A stretch of DNA of 64,000 nucleotides, taken from assembly GCF_047663525.1 (NCBI RefSeq), contig NC_092602.1:9607501-9671500 (forward strand). Direction: 5' to 3'. This document shows, one piece after another, positions 31,901-62,966 of this stretch. The notes under the pieces were generated by a model that searched no databases, was not told the DNA's origin, and worked only from the letters and a program-made list of their open reading frames with translations. Within the stretch, counting starts at the first letter, position 1; each line of letters opens with the position of its first letter. A program made the position numbers and the translations under genes. Source of the stretch: Anas platyrhynchos. Lineage: Eukaryota > Chordata > Aves > Anseriformes > Anatidae.

Positions 31901-33212
31901 CCCCTCCAGGGGTCTTCCCAATTTGGCCAACTGTTTATTGTGGGGGTACCTCCCTGCTTTCTTCCAAGTAAGCCTTATCAGCCCATCAGTTCTGGATCCA
32001 CGGATCCCTGGATCTCAAATATACATATTTATTTGGAAGCAATGTACAATATATGATGTACAAAACCAAAATGCAAATTGTAGGACTCCCTCCTTTAAAA
32101 TCAAACCAAACCAAGCTGCTTTTCAGATGCAGGGGAAAAAGAGACATGCTGAAGCACAGCACCTGCTCTTCCCATTTTTTCATACTTGTATGAGCATCTT
32201 TTTTACCACCCCATTTCCCAGAAAGGCAGGGACTGCATTGTAAGAAAGGAAGTCCTTGAGGAAGCACAAAAGGATTGAAATGCCAGACTAGCCATAAACT
32301 AATCAGTATGAAATACTCTTCTCTTCTGACTGTCTGATTCTCCATGCAAGTAGAGCAAGCTAAGAATATTTCTAGCAGAGACTCAGAATTCACTGCACCA
32401 CTCCATTGTCTACAATCTTCCACTGTACTCTTGGCATTGTTTTGATTTTTCTATATGCAACAATAAGGTGCAGAGATGGAAGAGCTCTCAGATCCCGTCT
32501 GTTGGAGAACTCTCAGCACAAGGGCAGGAAAACAGTTCTTTGAATCTTAAAAACCGGTCACTCTCTCTAGCATTCAGACTTTCCCTTTTCAGAGCTTCTA
32601 TAGTAGCACTTCTGTGGCTTTATGGTATCAAAGAAAATTACATCTCTGTTATGAAGAAGAAAAAGGAAATTCAGAAGCCAAGTTCCTCTTCTCACATACA
32701 GATAAGAACCTAGCTAAAGGTCAAGACATTCTGAGGACTTAATCAGCAAATTTGGGACCACGCAGGAATATTACATACCTGTTGCTTTTAAATTTTCAAG
32801 ATTGTACAATTGTTTTAGCCTTATTCCTATCTTGCCTGCCTTCTTCATGTATATATATCCAGTTTATGATACTCCAGATGAAAACAAGCACTATGGCAAG
32901 ATCACTTTTCAAGCAACATCTCGGATTATTTTGTCTGCACAAGTTAAGGTTTTGCATAAATGAATGCTTGTTTGCATTCCACTTTCAGGATCTAAGAAAA
33001 CGTACTCAAGAGCCACCCAGTAGGGTAATACCCTTCTTTTATTCCAAGAAAACAAAACCCACCAGCTGCAAACTAATTTCCATTTTGACACAAAATTAAC
33101 AGAATATGCCCAGCACATTAACAGATCTTATTATGGGACAGAAGTATCAATGAAATTGTAATGAAAGAATTATGGAAAATAAATGCAAAAACTCTCCATT
33201 AACAATAAGCAC

Positions 33213-33218
33213 CTTTAT
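33213..33218 (-). other. Candidate SNAP29 polyadenylation signal (AATAAA)
   Basis: TTTATT on the plus strand; on the minus strand it reads GTCAATAAAGGTGC and is followed by a T/G-containing stretch. Position fits the end of a 4.2-kb 3' UTR. Confidence 0.4.
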
Positions 33219-34620
33219 TGACCATCTTACCATTCAACACTTATTTAATTCAGTTTCCTAAACTGATGAAGTACAGTCCAGTTTAGCATTTAAATAAAAG
33301 AAAAAGCAAGTGTTATACCTGGGTGGTATAGAACTAAAGTACTGTTAAAATAAAAAAAAAGCTGTAGACACAATTAATACTACCTGTGATTCAAGAAATT
33401 AATACCCAGATTTCAGAGTCAAACTTAATACGTCTCCTCCACATGACATTATGCCTCAAAAAATGCCTGTGAAAGTCTGTCTGTTTAGAAGGCAGAGTGG
33501 TTAGTAGGTATTTTCTATTTCACCATTTAACAAGTGACATCACAAAAAATACTAGGCAGCCAAATATTTCAGGTAAGTTTAACAAATTAAAAAACAAAAC
33601 AGAACGACAGCTGTAAAACCTTCTTCAGGGAAAGGCCAGCTGATTTCAGACAGCATTTGTATATAAACCAAATAAAGGCAGTAGTTTTCATTAGAAATTT
33701 TAGATTGAAGTCTTGCTATGTCCTCATAGGACATAATATAGTGTCCCAGTGATTTCAGTAAGACAAAAGAGTTCAGCACAGCAACAAATCTTTGCAGTAC
33801 AGACGAAAATCCAGACACATATCATTTGTTACAGTATTTAATTCAACACTCAAGCAATTTAAAATCATATGCACTGAGGAAACTAGTAACCAAGTATCTG
33901 GTTATTCCCACTTCCTTTCCTTCCTGTTTTTAAAACGTATCTTACTATGTTTCCAGTATTTAACACTTTTTCAAAATTTATTAGCAAATTTTTAGAAGCA
34001 AGAAAATACCCTTTTATAAAGAAGATTGAAAAAAGTTTTTTGATCTCTTATGCTGACCATAGTATTAAACTTCTACTCAAGCCAGTAAGTGTAAAATTAA
34101 TCAGAGCTATGTGGCTGCAAGGACACCCATTTCTACGCCAACATGAATATTTAGGCAAAACAATTTATATAGCTTATCAGGTTAGCACTGGTGTCTTCTG
34201 AAAGTCCTAAACCCAATGTAAGTATCCAAGAAGAAATAGAACTGTATGTCATATCAGGAAATAGTAAGAAAAGTTGCAGAAAGTCCTTCATAACATATAT
34301 AAAGTGACATTTCCTGGAAAGGCAAAACTTGCGTCTTTTTTTTTTTTTCTCTCCTTTAAATTTCCCTTTCCTGCAGGATAGAAAGTTACTCTAATGAGGA
34401 AAAAAAATCACTATTACAAAATAGAGTTGTCTCTTCACATCAGTTAAACTTCTTTATCAGCAGAAAGAATAAAGCACCTTTGTGTAAGTTGTGAAAGCAA
34501 ATTCATTTTGTCGCAGATACTCATTTATATCCTTGCACAATCTTTTTTTTCCCCCAACAATGAAAGCTCAATGTGGGAAGTAGACCTTTAAAACAAGGCT
34601 ATTAAGCAAAACAAAAATAC

Positions 34621-34724
34621 ATAGAGCAGGAAAGCCTAACCAGCAAGAAAACAAACAAACATGTTTTCTCAAACAAATAAATAGCACAGGAAAGCCTACA
34701 TAGCAAGAGAACAAAGACATATGT
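34621..34724. repeat. Diverged 60-bp tandem duplication
   Basis: ATAGAGCAGGAAAGCCTA at 34621 and ATAGCACAGGAAAGCCTA at 34681 start two aligned copies with period 60, matching at about 80% over the first 45 bp. It lies in the probable SNAP29 3' UTR. Confidence 0.65.
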
Positions 34725-37406
34725 TACTGAGACTGTGAATGGAATTGTTAGAAGAGATGAAATGTTAGGCCTCTAACTTCCACATGGCTGAGATCTTGGT
34801 TTTCTAGTCTGCTCAGATCATAAAGTTCTCAAAGCAGAAATAGGGATTTATTTATTTTATTCCTCTTTTTTTGCCTTTGTTTTCAAAGGCATCAAGAGAT
34901 ATCCAGAATGCAGGAAACATTTAGTAAGGCTGATACAAATAAACTGTTGACCAAAAAAATTGAGCCCGTTCCATGAAACAATTCAGAATGAAAAAAGGAA
35001 GAGCTTACATCAGAAAGACAACATACTTTTAAATCAGTCGAAATTTTTGCTTGGATTCAAGCTTCACATTTCTTATTACATGTAGCATAACTAGATCTTC
35101 CAGATGCATTTTTCCTTCATTAACCATAACTTAGTGGAGAAAACCTCAGCCTACAACCTAGTTACCAAAGTCTAACTTTGGAAAAAATGTAATTGTTAAA
35201 TAGCTGCATATAGATAAAGGCAGATTTCAAATTAAAATGAATGTTTTTAATTACTGTGCTTTTTTTTTTTTTAACATCCTCTATTCTCGACAGGCTTGAT
35301 TTATCATTTTTAAGATGCAAATGCTACTATTTAATTACTTTTAATAAAAAGGGGAGAGTCAAATACAAAATTAAAACAGGTACACTCAATTCCAATATTC
35401 CTTCACTGAGGTACTTAAAGATTTTGAAAACTAATGATTGGCACAATTTCCTAAATAAATCTATTGACCTTCTTGAGACATTAAATCATATAATTCATGA
35501 ATATTCTAAGAGTAAAAGAAATTTGATTATGATATACACTCACAAAAGTAGATAAGTTGTCATTAATAAGGTTTTCCAAGCTTCCACATGAATATAAGTG
35601 ACATGTAAAGTGAAAGTTGAAAAACTAATAAAGATGCTAATAGCTCAAAGTTTTAAGTCTCCACGAGGCACATTTCTTTTAGGGACCAAAACCAATGACA
35701 ACAGTAAGGTAAGGAGAAACCGAGGCTCACTTTCAATCTAAATCACAATTGTACTGTGCTGGTAAGTGCAGGAATATATGCCTGTTTTTTCATAATACTA
35801 TGCTCAAGAAATGTAGCTTTTTTTTTTAGTGATTTATTTTTCTAAAAGTGAACTCTCAGGAGACACTGTAGAACAAGAAAGGCTTCAGTTTTCCTGTGCT
35901 TCCTTAAACTTGGTACACTTTATAGCAAGTCAGCTCAAGGTGACAGTTCCTTTTACTAAAGAAAGGAGAAACTCTGAATGTGATATTCATGAAGGATGCA
36001 AGCTTGACAGTCCTGAACATCAATGTTTTAATTTAATTTATAAGGTAACACAATACAAGCTCAAAGAAGTTATGTCGTCTTAGTCACTCATTGTCATTTG
36101 TGATATTTAAGAGTTGCAATGCTGACAGGGGTCTTCTCCAAACTGAAATAGCTTATTTGTTTTCAAGACAGACATCTAGTTCTCCCTGTCATGTCTTCAG
36201 GTTGGAGTAGAGCTGTAACTATTTTATTCTACAGTGATACTTAGTGTAATAAAGAATAAAACAAACTGGAAGGCTGAACATTTATCTGGAAGACTCAAAC
36301 TTTTTAAAACCTTTCTTAATCTGCGGAAGCTTTTTATACCTGCTAAGCCTATGTAGAAGTATGCCAATCATAGCTGTGCGTCTTAAAACCAGTCACATTA
36401 CCAAGGAGGACACAGCACCTACTCGCTCCCTAATCACCTTTATTTGAAGTAAATGTTAAATTAAGGAATGATCTATGATCTGTTCGCACAGTATCAGTCC
36501 AATTCTTCACTTGGAGAAAATGGAAACTACTAAAATGGAAACTACTTTCAAATAACCACGTACCTGAATAAGCTGAGAAAGGGCAGAAAAATAAAAACTA
36601 GACGATGACAATGTTACCCAAACCTTTTGGGTTTCTGTCAGTCAATCAAGATTTTGTGTAAACCATAATATACCCCTGTAGATCTTTACTGATAATAACA
36701 TAAAGGTGATAGCATTCACTGACAGTCATAACAACCACTGTTCTTCCACCTCTTGGGAAAAGAGGTCTTTGGAAAGTAAAAAAGCAGAGGATTTTATCAT
36801 TCTTGCATGACACCCTTGATAGTTAACAATTTACAACTTCCATAGAACAGTTTGTTCCTTAAGCTCCAGAAATGCCAGAGGACAGTCACTTACAATTATT
36901 TTTACAGCTGGAAATCGGCATTTTTTTCAGAATTTTAAATAGCTGTAGGTAAACAGAATTAGCAACATTTGCTCTGAACAAAGAAGTACATTCTGTTCCC
37001 CCTGACCCCTCCCCAAAACAGAGGGGAAATGTAGTTACTTTTCTCATCACAACTTTCAGGCCAAGGACACTGAAGCTTTGTAGACTCAGAATTCCTTCAC
37101 GCACACAACACACAGTTATGCAATTTTGAATTAATTCAAAATGTAATGCAATTGAGAAAGGTATCCAGCACAAAAGAATTAACAGAGTGCTGAGAGATTT
37201 TACTCAGCGTGCACTTTTCCTATGTACATTATGAAGAAACTTAAGGTATTATGCTGCACTTAAGATTATGCAATTTTAATGGCAACAAAATCAGTAACAT
37301 ACCAGAAAAAAAATTAATAGATATTGTCCAAGTTTTTTTTAAAGAGATCTGTTGAGATAAGATATCCAAGAAGAACTAATGCTGGACAAAAATTTCTATA
37401 AGCTCT

Positions 37407-37564
37407 TTAAAGTTGTCGGATTTTTTTATCAGTGCTTTTAATATTGACATCCAGTGTCTCTACTTTTTTGGTTAGCCGATCCAGCATATCATCTTGCTCC
37501 TCTATTTCTGTCTGCAGACCAAGAGCTAGGTTTTTCAGACGACTCAACCCAGAAGACATCTCAT
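37407..37564 (-). CDS. SNAP29: SNAP29 exon 5 (residues 197-248, stop)
   Basis: Encodes [20 protein letters not shown], then the Qc SNARE helix to IRQL and TAA (37409-37407). Acceptor tctgttgacag. Confidence 0.96.
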
Positions 37565-40500
37565 CTGTCAACAGAGATTGACCGTAAGGATTCAAAGCAG
37601 TATAAAGCATCCGTTTAAACAGTGTGGTATCAGAACTCCCTCTTCTCCAAAACCTGGATTTAGGAAATGTTAGTTAAGACTGCTCAAGTCCAAGCCTTCT
37701 CTAATAGTGGAAGCAGCAATCTTTTGACATGGCTACTGAATTTCTGTCAGAAAGTAACCACTTCCTTCTTCCTTCCCATTAAAAGTTAAATGCTTAAAAC
37801 CAAATTGTATCCCTATAAAATGAGGTATTCTGCAATATAGTTTCTACTTCTAAAAATACTTTATAGAAGGCTGGGATACATCTTTTCTCAGGTCGATATG
37901 CACAATGTGCTCACTAACTTTTCTTTTTCCCCCGCTTTAAAACGTTCTTCATGCAGAGATATCATCAATACACTGAAAATTTAAAATTTAATCAGTTAAT
38001 TATTTATCAGATGTAAAAAAATCAATTTCCACATTTCCTAATTTGGCTACAAGGAAACTTTTATTGCATGATTGATTGGTACAAATGCTTCTGAGGCTAG
38101 TAAGTTTTTGCATGGCTTGGGGGTAGAATAAATGTGCTTCCGCTAACTCTTATACTTGATTATTTCTCTTTGATCTGTTCCTTTCTGATTTCCTTCAAAT
38201 CTCTTCTTTCTAGGTTAGCTAAACAGCAACACATGTAAGCAAAGAGGCACTTTGTATATATACACTACAAAACAAGAGAAAATCAGCTGAATATTTTTTG
38301 AAGTTAAAAAAAACATATGCAGCAAATTCATATGTGAAATATTTAGTGCCTTTTCATTCTTCAATTTTCTGCATTTTTTTTTTCCAAAGTTGCACACAGT
38401 TGCAGATTCTTTGGGTTTAAACTGATGTACAATTTAATATCTCGGTTTTAACTGTCAGTGAGATAAGTTGTATGCATCTTTCAACACAGGTGGCAAGCTT
38501 TATATAATGAGTTAATAAGTATCCATACTGGTCTAATCTGGCTGTCAATATGAGGCATTATTTCCTTCTTAATATTACTACTATCTGTTTAATAATTTAT
38601 TTTTTTCAGAATGGAAGAATTAGGCTGCCTGTCCCAGTGACGTTCCACTTACAGGATGATTCAAAGAAATATTTTCATATCCTGAGTACAGATGTTATAG
38701 GATACATCAGCACCATTTTCTCATTCAAATAACAGAAACTTGCTAGCATATTCACATTTAGTGAGATTGTTTTTCTTATGGTCAATCTATGATCCAAGAG
38801 GACTTATGCTTTGGGTGTAGTTTTTTTCTCCCAGTTTCTTTGTTCAGGGGCAGTTCAAAATCTAATAGTTATAAAGCACAAGCATGTAGAAGAGTTAAAA
38901 TAATGATCATAGAATCATAGAATATCCTGAGTTGGAAGGGACCCGTGAGGATCATCAAGTCCAACTCTTGACACCGCACAGGTCTACCCAAAAGTTCAGA
39001 CCATGTGACTAAGTGCACAGTCCAATCTCTTCTTAAATTCAGACAGGCTCGGTGCAGTGACCACTTCCCTGGGGAGCCTGTTCCAGTGTGCAACCACTCT
39101 CTCTGTGAAGAACCCCCTCCTGATGTCAAGCCTAAATTTCCCCTGCCTCAGCTTGACCCCATTCCCGCGGGTCCTGTCACTGGTGTTAATGGAGAAATAG
39201 GGTATTTGTTTCCATAAGAGATTTATACTATTGCAGGCATCCTACCCAGTTTGTTTCTAGCTGGTTTCACATGAAAGGTATTTCTAATTCAGATTTGTTA
39301 TTAATATGTGCAGGTAGTTGACCCACAGACATCCCACAGCATAGAACTATTCAAATAACGCGTGCCTCAATGAAATGTTGGATTCTGTCATGGTTATAGT
39401 TCTGAAAGAGTCTACAAGTAAATGTTGTTATTCTCAAAGCTTGTATGTGAGCTATAAAAAAAAAAAGTGCTTCTTGAGAACACATTGCTTAGAAATTCTC
39501 TCCCTGGCTTGAGAACCAAAAATTAAAAATTGTATTATGTCAAACAGTTTCAATTTTTTCACTTACCTAAGTTGTTATCAATTTTCTGGTGGTAAGCTCG
39601 CAGATGTTGATTCTTTGGATAGGCATCCCGTTGCACTGAAGTAACTAAATCTATGTTGCTGAAATCACTGTCTGCCAAGAGCATAAAGTACAGAGTATTA
39701 TATAATAAAAAGACAGAAAGAAAAAATCAAGTTTTAGAAGGGCTATTAAAAATTAGTCTGGCTACAGATGCCATGAAATCTTATCACCTATTAGTCAGTA
39801 TATCAAAAGCAGTCCAACTTCTCTATCTATAGGACATGCTCAAAATTAACAGTTATTAAGCTATAACTACTCTGCTGAATTGCGTTTTGTAGTTCTGCTG
39901 AGTAGTCGAGAGATGAAAAAAAAAAAAAACAACCAAAAAAACAGGCTTACCTGCTTTCTATCTGCATTTAGCAGTCCCTCAGGTAAACCCACCAGAGAGT
40001 TAGTTCTGCCCTCTGTTGGTCAGACTTTTAATATTATAGGGAGTGGAATGGAGATTGATGTTACCAAAAAGTATTTTGTGCCTTACAGAGCTACAACTAT
40101 AAACTGCAGCTTTCTCAATCTCACTAAACTAAATAATTAAAACTTCAATTTAAGAAGTAACAGTTACTTTGTACATAAAAGTAATCCAAAGTTAGCTCCT
40201 AAGAATGGGAACAAGACCAAACCCTGAATTGTTCCTTGTGCAAACAAAGTAAGGACTTCATTGTGAAGGGTTATAGTTCACATTGCAAATAACAAGGAAA
40301 ACACATACAAAAACTACTGCAAACCATGGTTAAAAAGAAGAACCTCAAAGTACAAGTCAATATTTTGGCAATGTAGGACAAGGCTGGCTGTACATTATGT
40401 GGATTCTTGGCCAGAATCTCCTCCGTGCAAATATAAGCACTAGATGTCTTTACATCTGTAGATGCACTACAGTCCTTACTACATATAGCTTAAATCCCCT

Positions 40501-43253
40501 GCAGGAAGGGCTAGATAAAATCCAAGTGCAAGTAAGAATTTTCAAGTCTTCAGGATGGGTATAAGAGGTTTAGGGGCAGACAATTCCCTAGAGTTGAAAG
40601 TCACAAACACTGGGATACAATCTCCAGAAGTTGGGTAGCAATCCAAGTCAGCAGTTGGGCAGGCTAAAGGGTCTCCTTCACCACTGTGCAAGTTCCCTCC
40701 ACTTTGATGACAGACATTCAGTATAAAATAAAGTTAACAAACCAGAATTATCTAGCCGCCTTAAGTTCGGATGACTTTCCTGGTATTTTGACTCTTGCTC
40801 CTTACTAGACATCATTGCTTCTTTTAATCTGGTAATAAAGAGAGTAAAATTAAAATACTATTATGGACCACAGGCTTCAGTCTAGATCTATTAAACAAGA
40901 ATGAGCATCAAAATTATCCAAGAAAAATATTTTTTTAGACTTAATCCAACAAGTCCCTTTACAATAATTTATTGTATTCAGTGAAAGCAGAATTGGTTGC
41001 TTTAGTGCTGAAAATAGTGTAAGCTTTGATGTCAAGAACAAAATCATATCTTCAGTGTTGGAGGCAATCTATTCATTATCTCTAATGGAAGATGAGGCCA
41101 GGAAAGAAAATAGTAACAATTAAAAAAAAAAAATCAATCCATGGTTCCATGTGTACAGCCTGGTAATGCTGTACACAAATTTCTCAGTTGAAGAGAGACA
41201 AGTACTGTAAGAGATGGTACTTTCACAGCAATTCATTTTCGTTTACAGCTTTTAATAAAAACTAGTGAAACATACATAGTATTTAACTAGAAGCACTACA
41301 AATATAAAGGGATACAAAAATATTTTTCTCAGAGTTAAAGAAAAAGGGAATCAGACACCATCTCAGGAGTTTACAGAATCAACAAATTTGTAATTGATTT
41401 TCTGGTGACATTTCAGAGATGATGTGAGAAATGTCTCAAAAAAAAGTTAAAAAGGTAGATGGACAAGGTGAGGAGTTTAGGGGAAAGATACACAAGTGAA
41501 ACTGGCGACATTGTGAGGAAACCCTCTCTCTCCCCAGGAGTCTGGTACTTGAAGGGACCAAGTAACGTAAGTGTGCATGCACACAGGAGACAGCCAGGAC
41601 TCTGACAACAGAATAAGCTAATTACAGATTACTGGGGAGAAAAAGGTTCCACTTTAAAAATTACTTCAGAAAAACTGTTCTAGATCCAGAATCTCTCATA
41701 ACATTTCTGATGACAGACAGGTCTCCTGTTTGAGCCCAAGAAAGTACTATCATTCCCAAGTGAAACGTTTATTTTCCTTACCTACTATTACCATAATATT
41801 CAGGAGTTCCATTCTGCTCTGGCTTGCTCTCTGGAGGTTTGGGTTTGAAGTAGTTAACCAGCCCCCCAAAAACACTCTTAATGCTATTTATGTGTCTTTG
41901 ACTGGTCTTCAAGTCCTGGTCCATTTTATCTACCATCTGTTCTGTGCGCTTCAGCGACTCTCCTTGACGTACGAGCTCCTAATAGATATTGACAGACAAA
42001 AGGAAGCTAGTAAAGCCAAGATAAACTGAAACATCAAGTATTTTTAACAGACATTCTGAAGAAAAATAGAGCATTCCTTCCATCTATGTAGATGATTTCT
42101 AAGGGAGTGCAGCCTTTTCACTCACTCCTGTTTCTCCAGGGCATTTCAATCGAGCTGCTAGTCAGCTGTAGCACTAACCAGCTATAAAACCCTCATCAGT
42201 GCGATGCCTGCTTCCTGACAGGTACCACAAAGGGGAGCCAGGAATTTTCTGTATTGGCCGCTTGTCAGGTTGATGTTTGTATCTGTCCTCTGTGGGCAAA
42301 GTAGTGGAAACGCAAAGGTTTATGGCAGGGAAATGAGAACTATTTCTAGTTGTGAATGACACTTTAGTTAACAAGGGATGCTATTTTCATGTTACTGGGG
42401 TGTTTCAGATAATTTATGAACCGAATAACTGAAGAAAATAAACACAACTAGATTTTTTCACACTGCAGGAATATTTTTTTGGCTAACACTGCAAGATTTA
42501 GAAGTTCTGATATACACAGCTGTGTTATTTTCTATTTCAGTGTCACAAATACTATTCTAAAGTAATCCAAAGCTTAATTTTGAGATTAATTTTGGCAGAA
42601 GAGTTGCCCACAGCCAACACTAGTGCACAGCAAAGGGCTTGTCCTCAAACTCTCACCAGAGCTTGGGGAATTACTGTTAAAGGCGGTTGTTTTCTCCCTC
42701 AAGCAGCAAGCCCACACCATTTGTTTTACCATTACCCCTGCGTCAAGACTGAGTTCTTAATTCCTCATTTAGGCTGTTTTTAACACACGAATCACGAGGC
42801 AGGAAGCTCCCCGAGGCCGCCCTGGCAGGCCCGGCCCCGGGCAGGTGACTCCAGGGGCAGGACCCGCGTTAGCAGCAACCGGGCCCGGCCTGGCCCCCGG
42901 TGAGCACGAAGGAAGTGATTAATCGGCGTGACACCGAGCGCCTGGCAAACAAAACAACCCGGCCGGCAGGCGCCTCGATTAGCGAGGGAAGAGCTGGCAG
43001 CCTCCCGGTCAGACAGGCACAAACCCAACCGCTACAGACCCCCGGGACCCACCTCGGAGGCGGCCACGCCGATGCGCTCCGACTCGTAGAGGAGCGACAG
43101 GGAGCGGGCGGTGCTGTCGGCGGTGGCGGCGGAGCGCCGCAGGACCTCCCGCTGCAGGTAGCGCTGCCGCTCGGCGCCGCCCGCCTCCTCCCCCCCCACA
43201 ACCTCCTCATCCTCCTCGGCGAAGGGGTTGTAGCTCCTCGGGGGGCCCGACAT
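37407..43253 (-). CDS. SNAP29: Synaptosomal-associated protein 29, complete CDS (5 exons)
   Basis: Soluble Qbc-SNARE that pairs with syntaxins (such as STX17 with VAMP8) in autophagosome-lysosome and endosomal fusion. Joined exons 43253-43053, 41978-41782, 40828-40743, 39671-39567 and 37564-37407 give 248 residues plus stop; human is 258. Visible features: an N-terminal NPF motif (residues 9-11, EHD1 binding in mammals); an acidic segment EEDEE; a Qb SNARE motif around residues 50-115 with the zero-layer glutamine in KMDQDL (about Q88); a Qc SNARE motif at about 190-248 with [15 protein letters not shown] (zero-layer about Q220); and the C-terminus [10 protein letters not shown]. No cysteine appears anywhere, consistent with the absence of the palmitoylated linker found in SNAP25 and SNAP23. 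It is divergently arranged with PI4KA. Confidence 0.97.
38906..39198 (-). mobile_element. CR1 LINE fragment, 5'-truncated
   Basis: The plus strand starts ATCATAGAATCATAGAAT, the reverse complement of the CR1 3' terminal repeat (ATTCTATG units). It continues GAGTTGGAAGGGACCC and CCACTTCCCTGGGGAGCCTG and then CCCCATTCCCGCGGGTCCTG, all typical of avian CR1 3' ends. About 290 bp remain. The element is sense on the minus strand, in SNAP29 intron 4. It has no complete open reading frame. It supports bird origin. Confidence 0.92.
39567..39671 (-). CDS. SNAP29: SNAP29 exon 4 (residues 162-197)
   Basis: Encodes [20 protein letters not shown], then [15 protein letters not shown], leading into the Qc SNARE motif. 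Acceptor ctcttggcag, donor TTAG/GTAAGT. Confidence 0.94.
40743..40828 (-). CDS. SNAP29: SNAP29 exon 3 (residues 133-162)
   Basis: Encodes [17 protein letters not shown], then [12 protein letters not shown], the inter-SNARE linker. Acceptor tattaccag. The donor, TCTG/GTTTGT, is weaker than the others in the gene. Confidence 0.93.
41782..41978 (-). CDS. SNAP29: SNAP29 exon 2 (residues 68-133)
   Basis: Starts [20 protein letters not shown], passes the Qb zero-layer and ends with the linker GTPEYYGNS. Acceptor atctattag, donor AG/GTAAGG. Conserved core [19 protein letters not shown]. Confidence 0.95.
43053..43253 (-). CDS. SNAP29: SNAP29 exon 1 (residues 1-67)
   Basis: Starts [17 protein letters not shown] and ends [10 protein letters not shown]. 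The start matches human MSAYPKSYNPF in position. Donor GAG/GTGGGT. Lies in the shared CpG island. Confidence 0.95.
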
Positions 43254-43478
43254 GGCGCTGCCTGCCGGCCTCAGGCACCGCCGCTCCTTCCCCACACAAG
43301 CACCGGGCGGCCCCGCCCGCTCCGCCCCGCCCCGCCCCTCCCCGTCCCGCCCCGGGCGCTGCGCTGAGGCGGGCGGCGGCTGGGACCGCCCACCGCCGGG
43401 AACAGGGGGAGCCGGGCGAGCCCATCGCTGAGAGATCGGGTGCGCGGGGGGGTGACTGGCAGCGAAGCCGCAGCGGGC

Positions 43479-43490
43479 GCCGCCATTTTG
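43479..43490 (-). promoter_or_regulatory. YY1-like site (GCCGCCATTTTG)
   Basis: On the minus strand it reads CAAAATGGCGGC, one base from the YY1 promoter consensus AAGATGGCGGC. It lies between the two divergent start codons, about 72 bp upstream of the PI4KA ATG. Confidence 0.55.
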
Positions 43491-43561
43491 TTGACGCGCG
43501 GGGCGGGCCGGGGGAACGCCGTCCCGCGAGACGGGCCCCGCCCGCGGGGCTCCCTCCCAAC

Positions 43562-62966
<19,405 letters not shown>

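Larger units (their letters stand above)
20630..33190. other. Intergenic region between CLTCL1 and SNAP29
   Basis: About 12.5 kb with no recognised protein-coding gene, structured RNA or intact mobile element. It holds homopolymer runs (A at about 28998-29014, A at 29269-29280, T at 30560-30584), a duplicated 99-bp block, an AT microsatellite near 25.74-25.92 kb, and scattered open frames of at most about 170 codons with no recognised similarity. Regulatory elements or non-coding transcripts cannot be excluded from sequence alone. Confidence 0.7.
33190..37406 (-). other. Probable SNAP29 3' UTR
   Basis: AT-rich, non-coding DNA after the SNAP29 stop codon. Mammalian SNAP29 has a 3' UTR of several kilobases, and the most convincing minus-strand AATAAA lies at 33213-33218. 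Earlier signals also occur, for example TTTATT on the plus strand near 34847 and 36430, so shorter isoforms are possible. The true end needs transcript data. Confidence 0.45.
39672..43052 (-). other. SNAP29 introns 1-3
   Basis: Introns at 41979-43052, 40829-41781 and 39672-40742. AT-rich, with an A-run near 39916. No nested gene or RNA was recognised. The first 250 bp of intron 1 belong to the CpG island. Confidence 0.75.

Noticed and set aside
20630-33190. CRKL or another 22q11-type gene in the intergenic region
   Set aside because: No SH2/SH3 or other recognisable coding exon on either strand in this interval.
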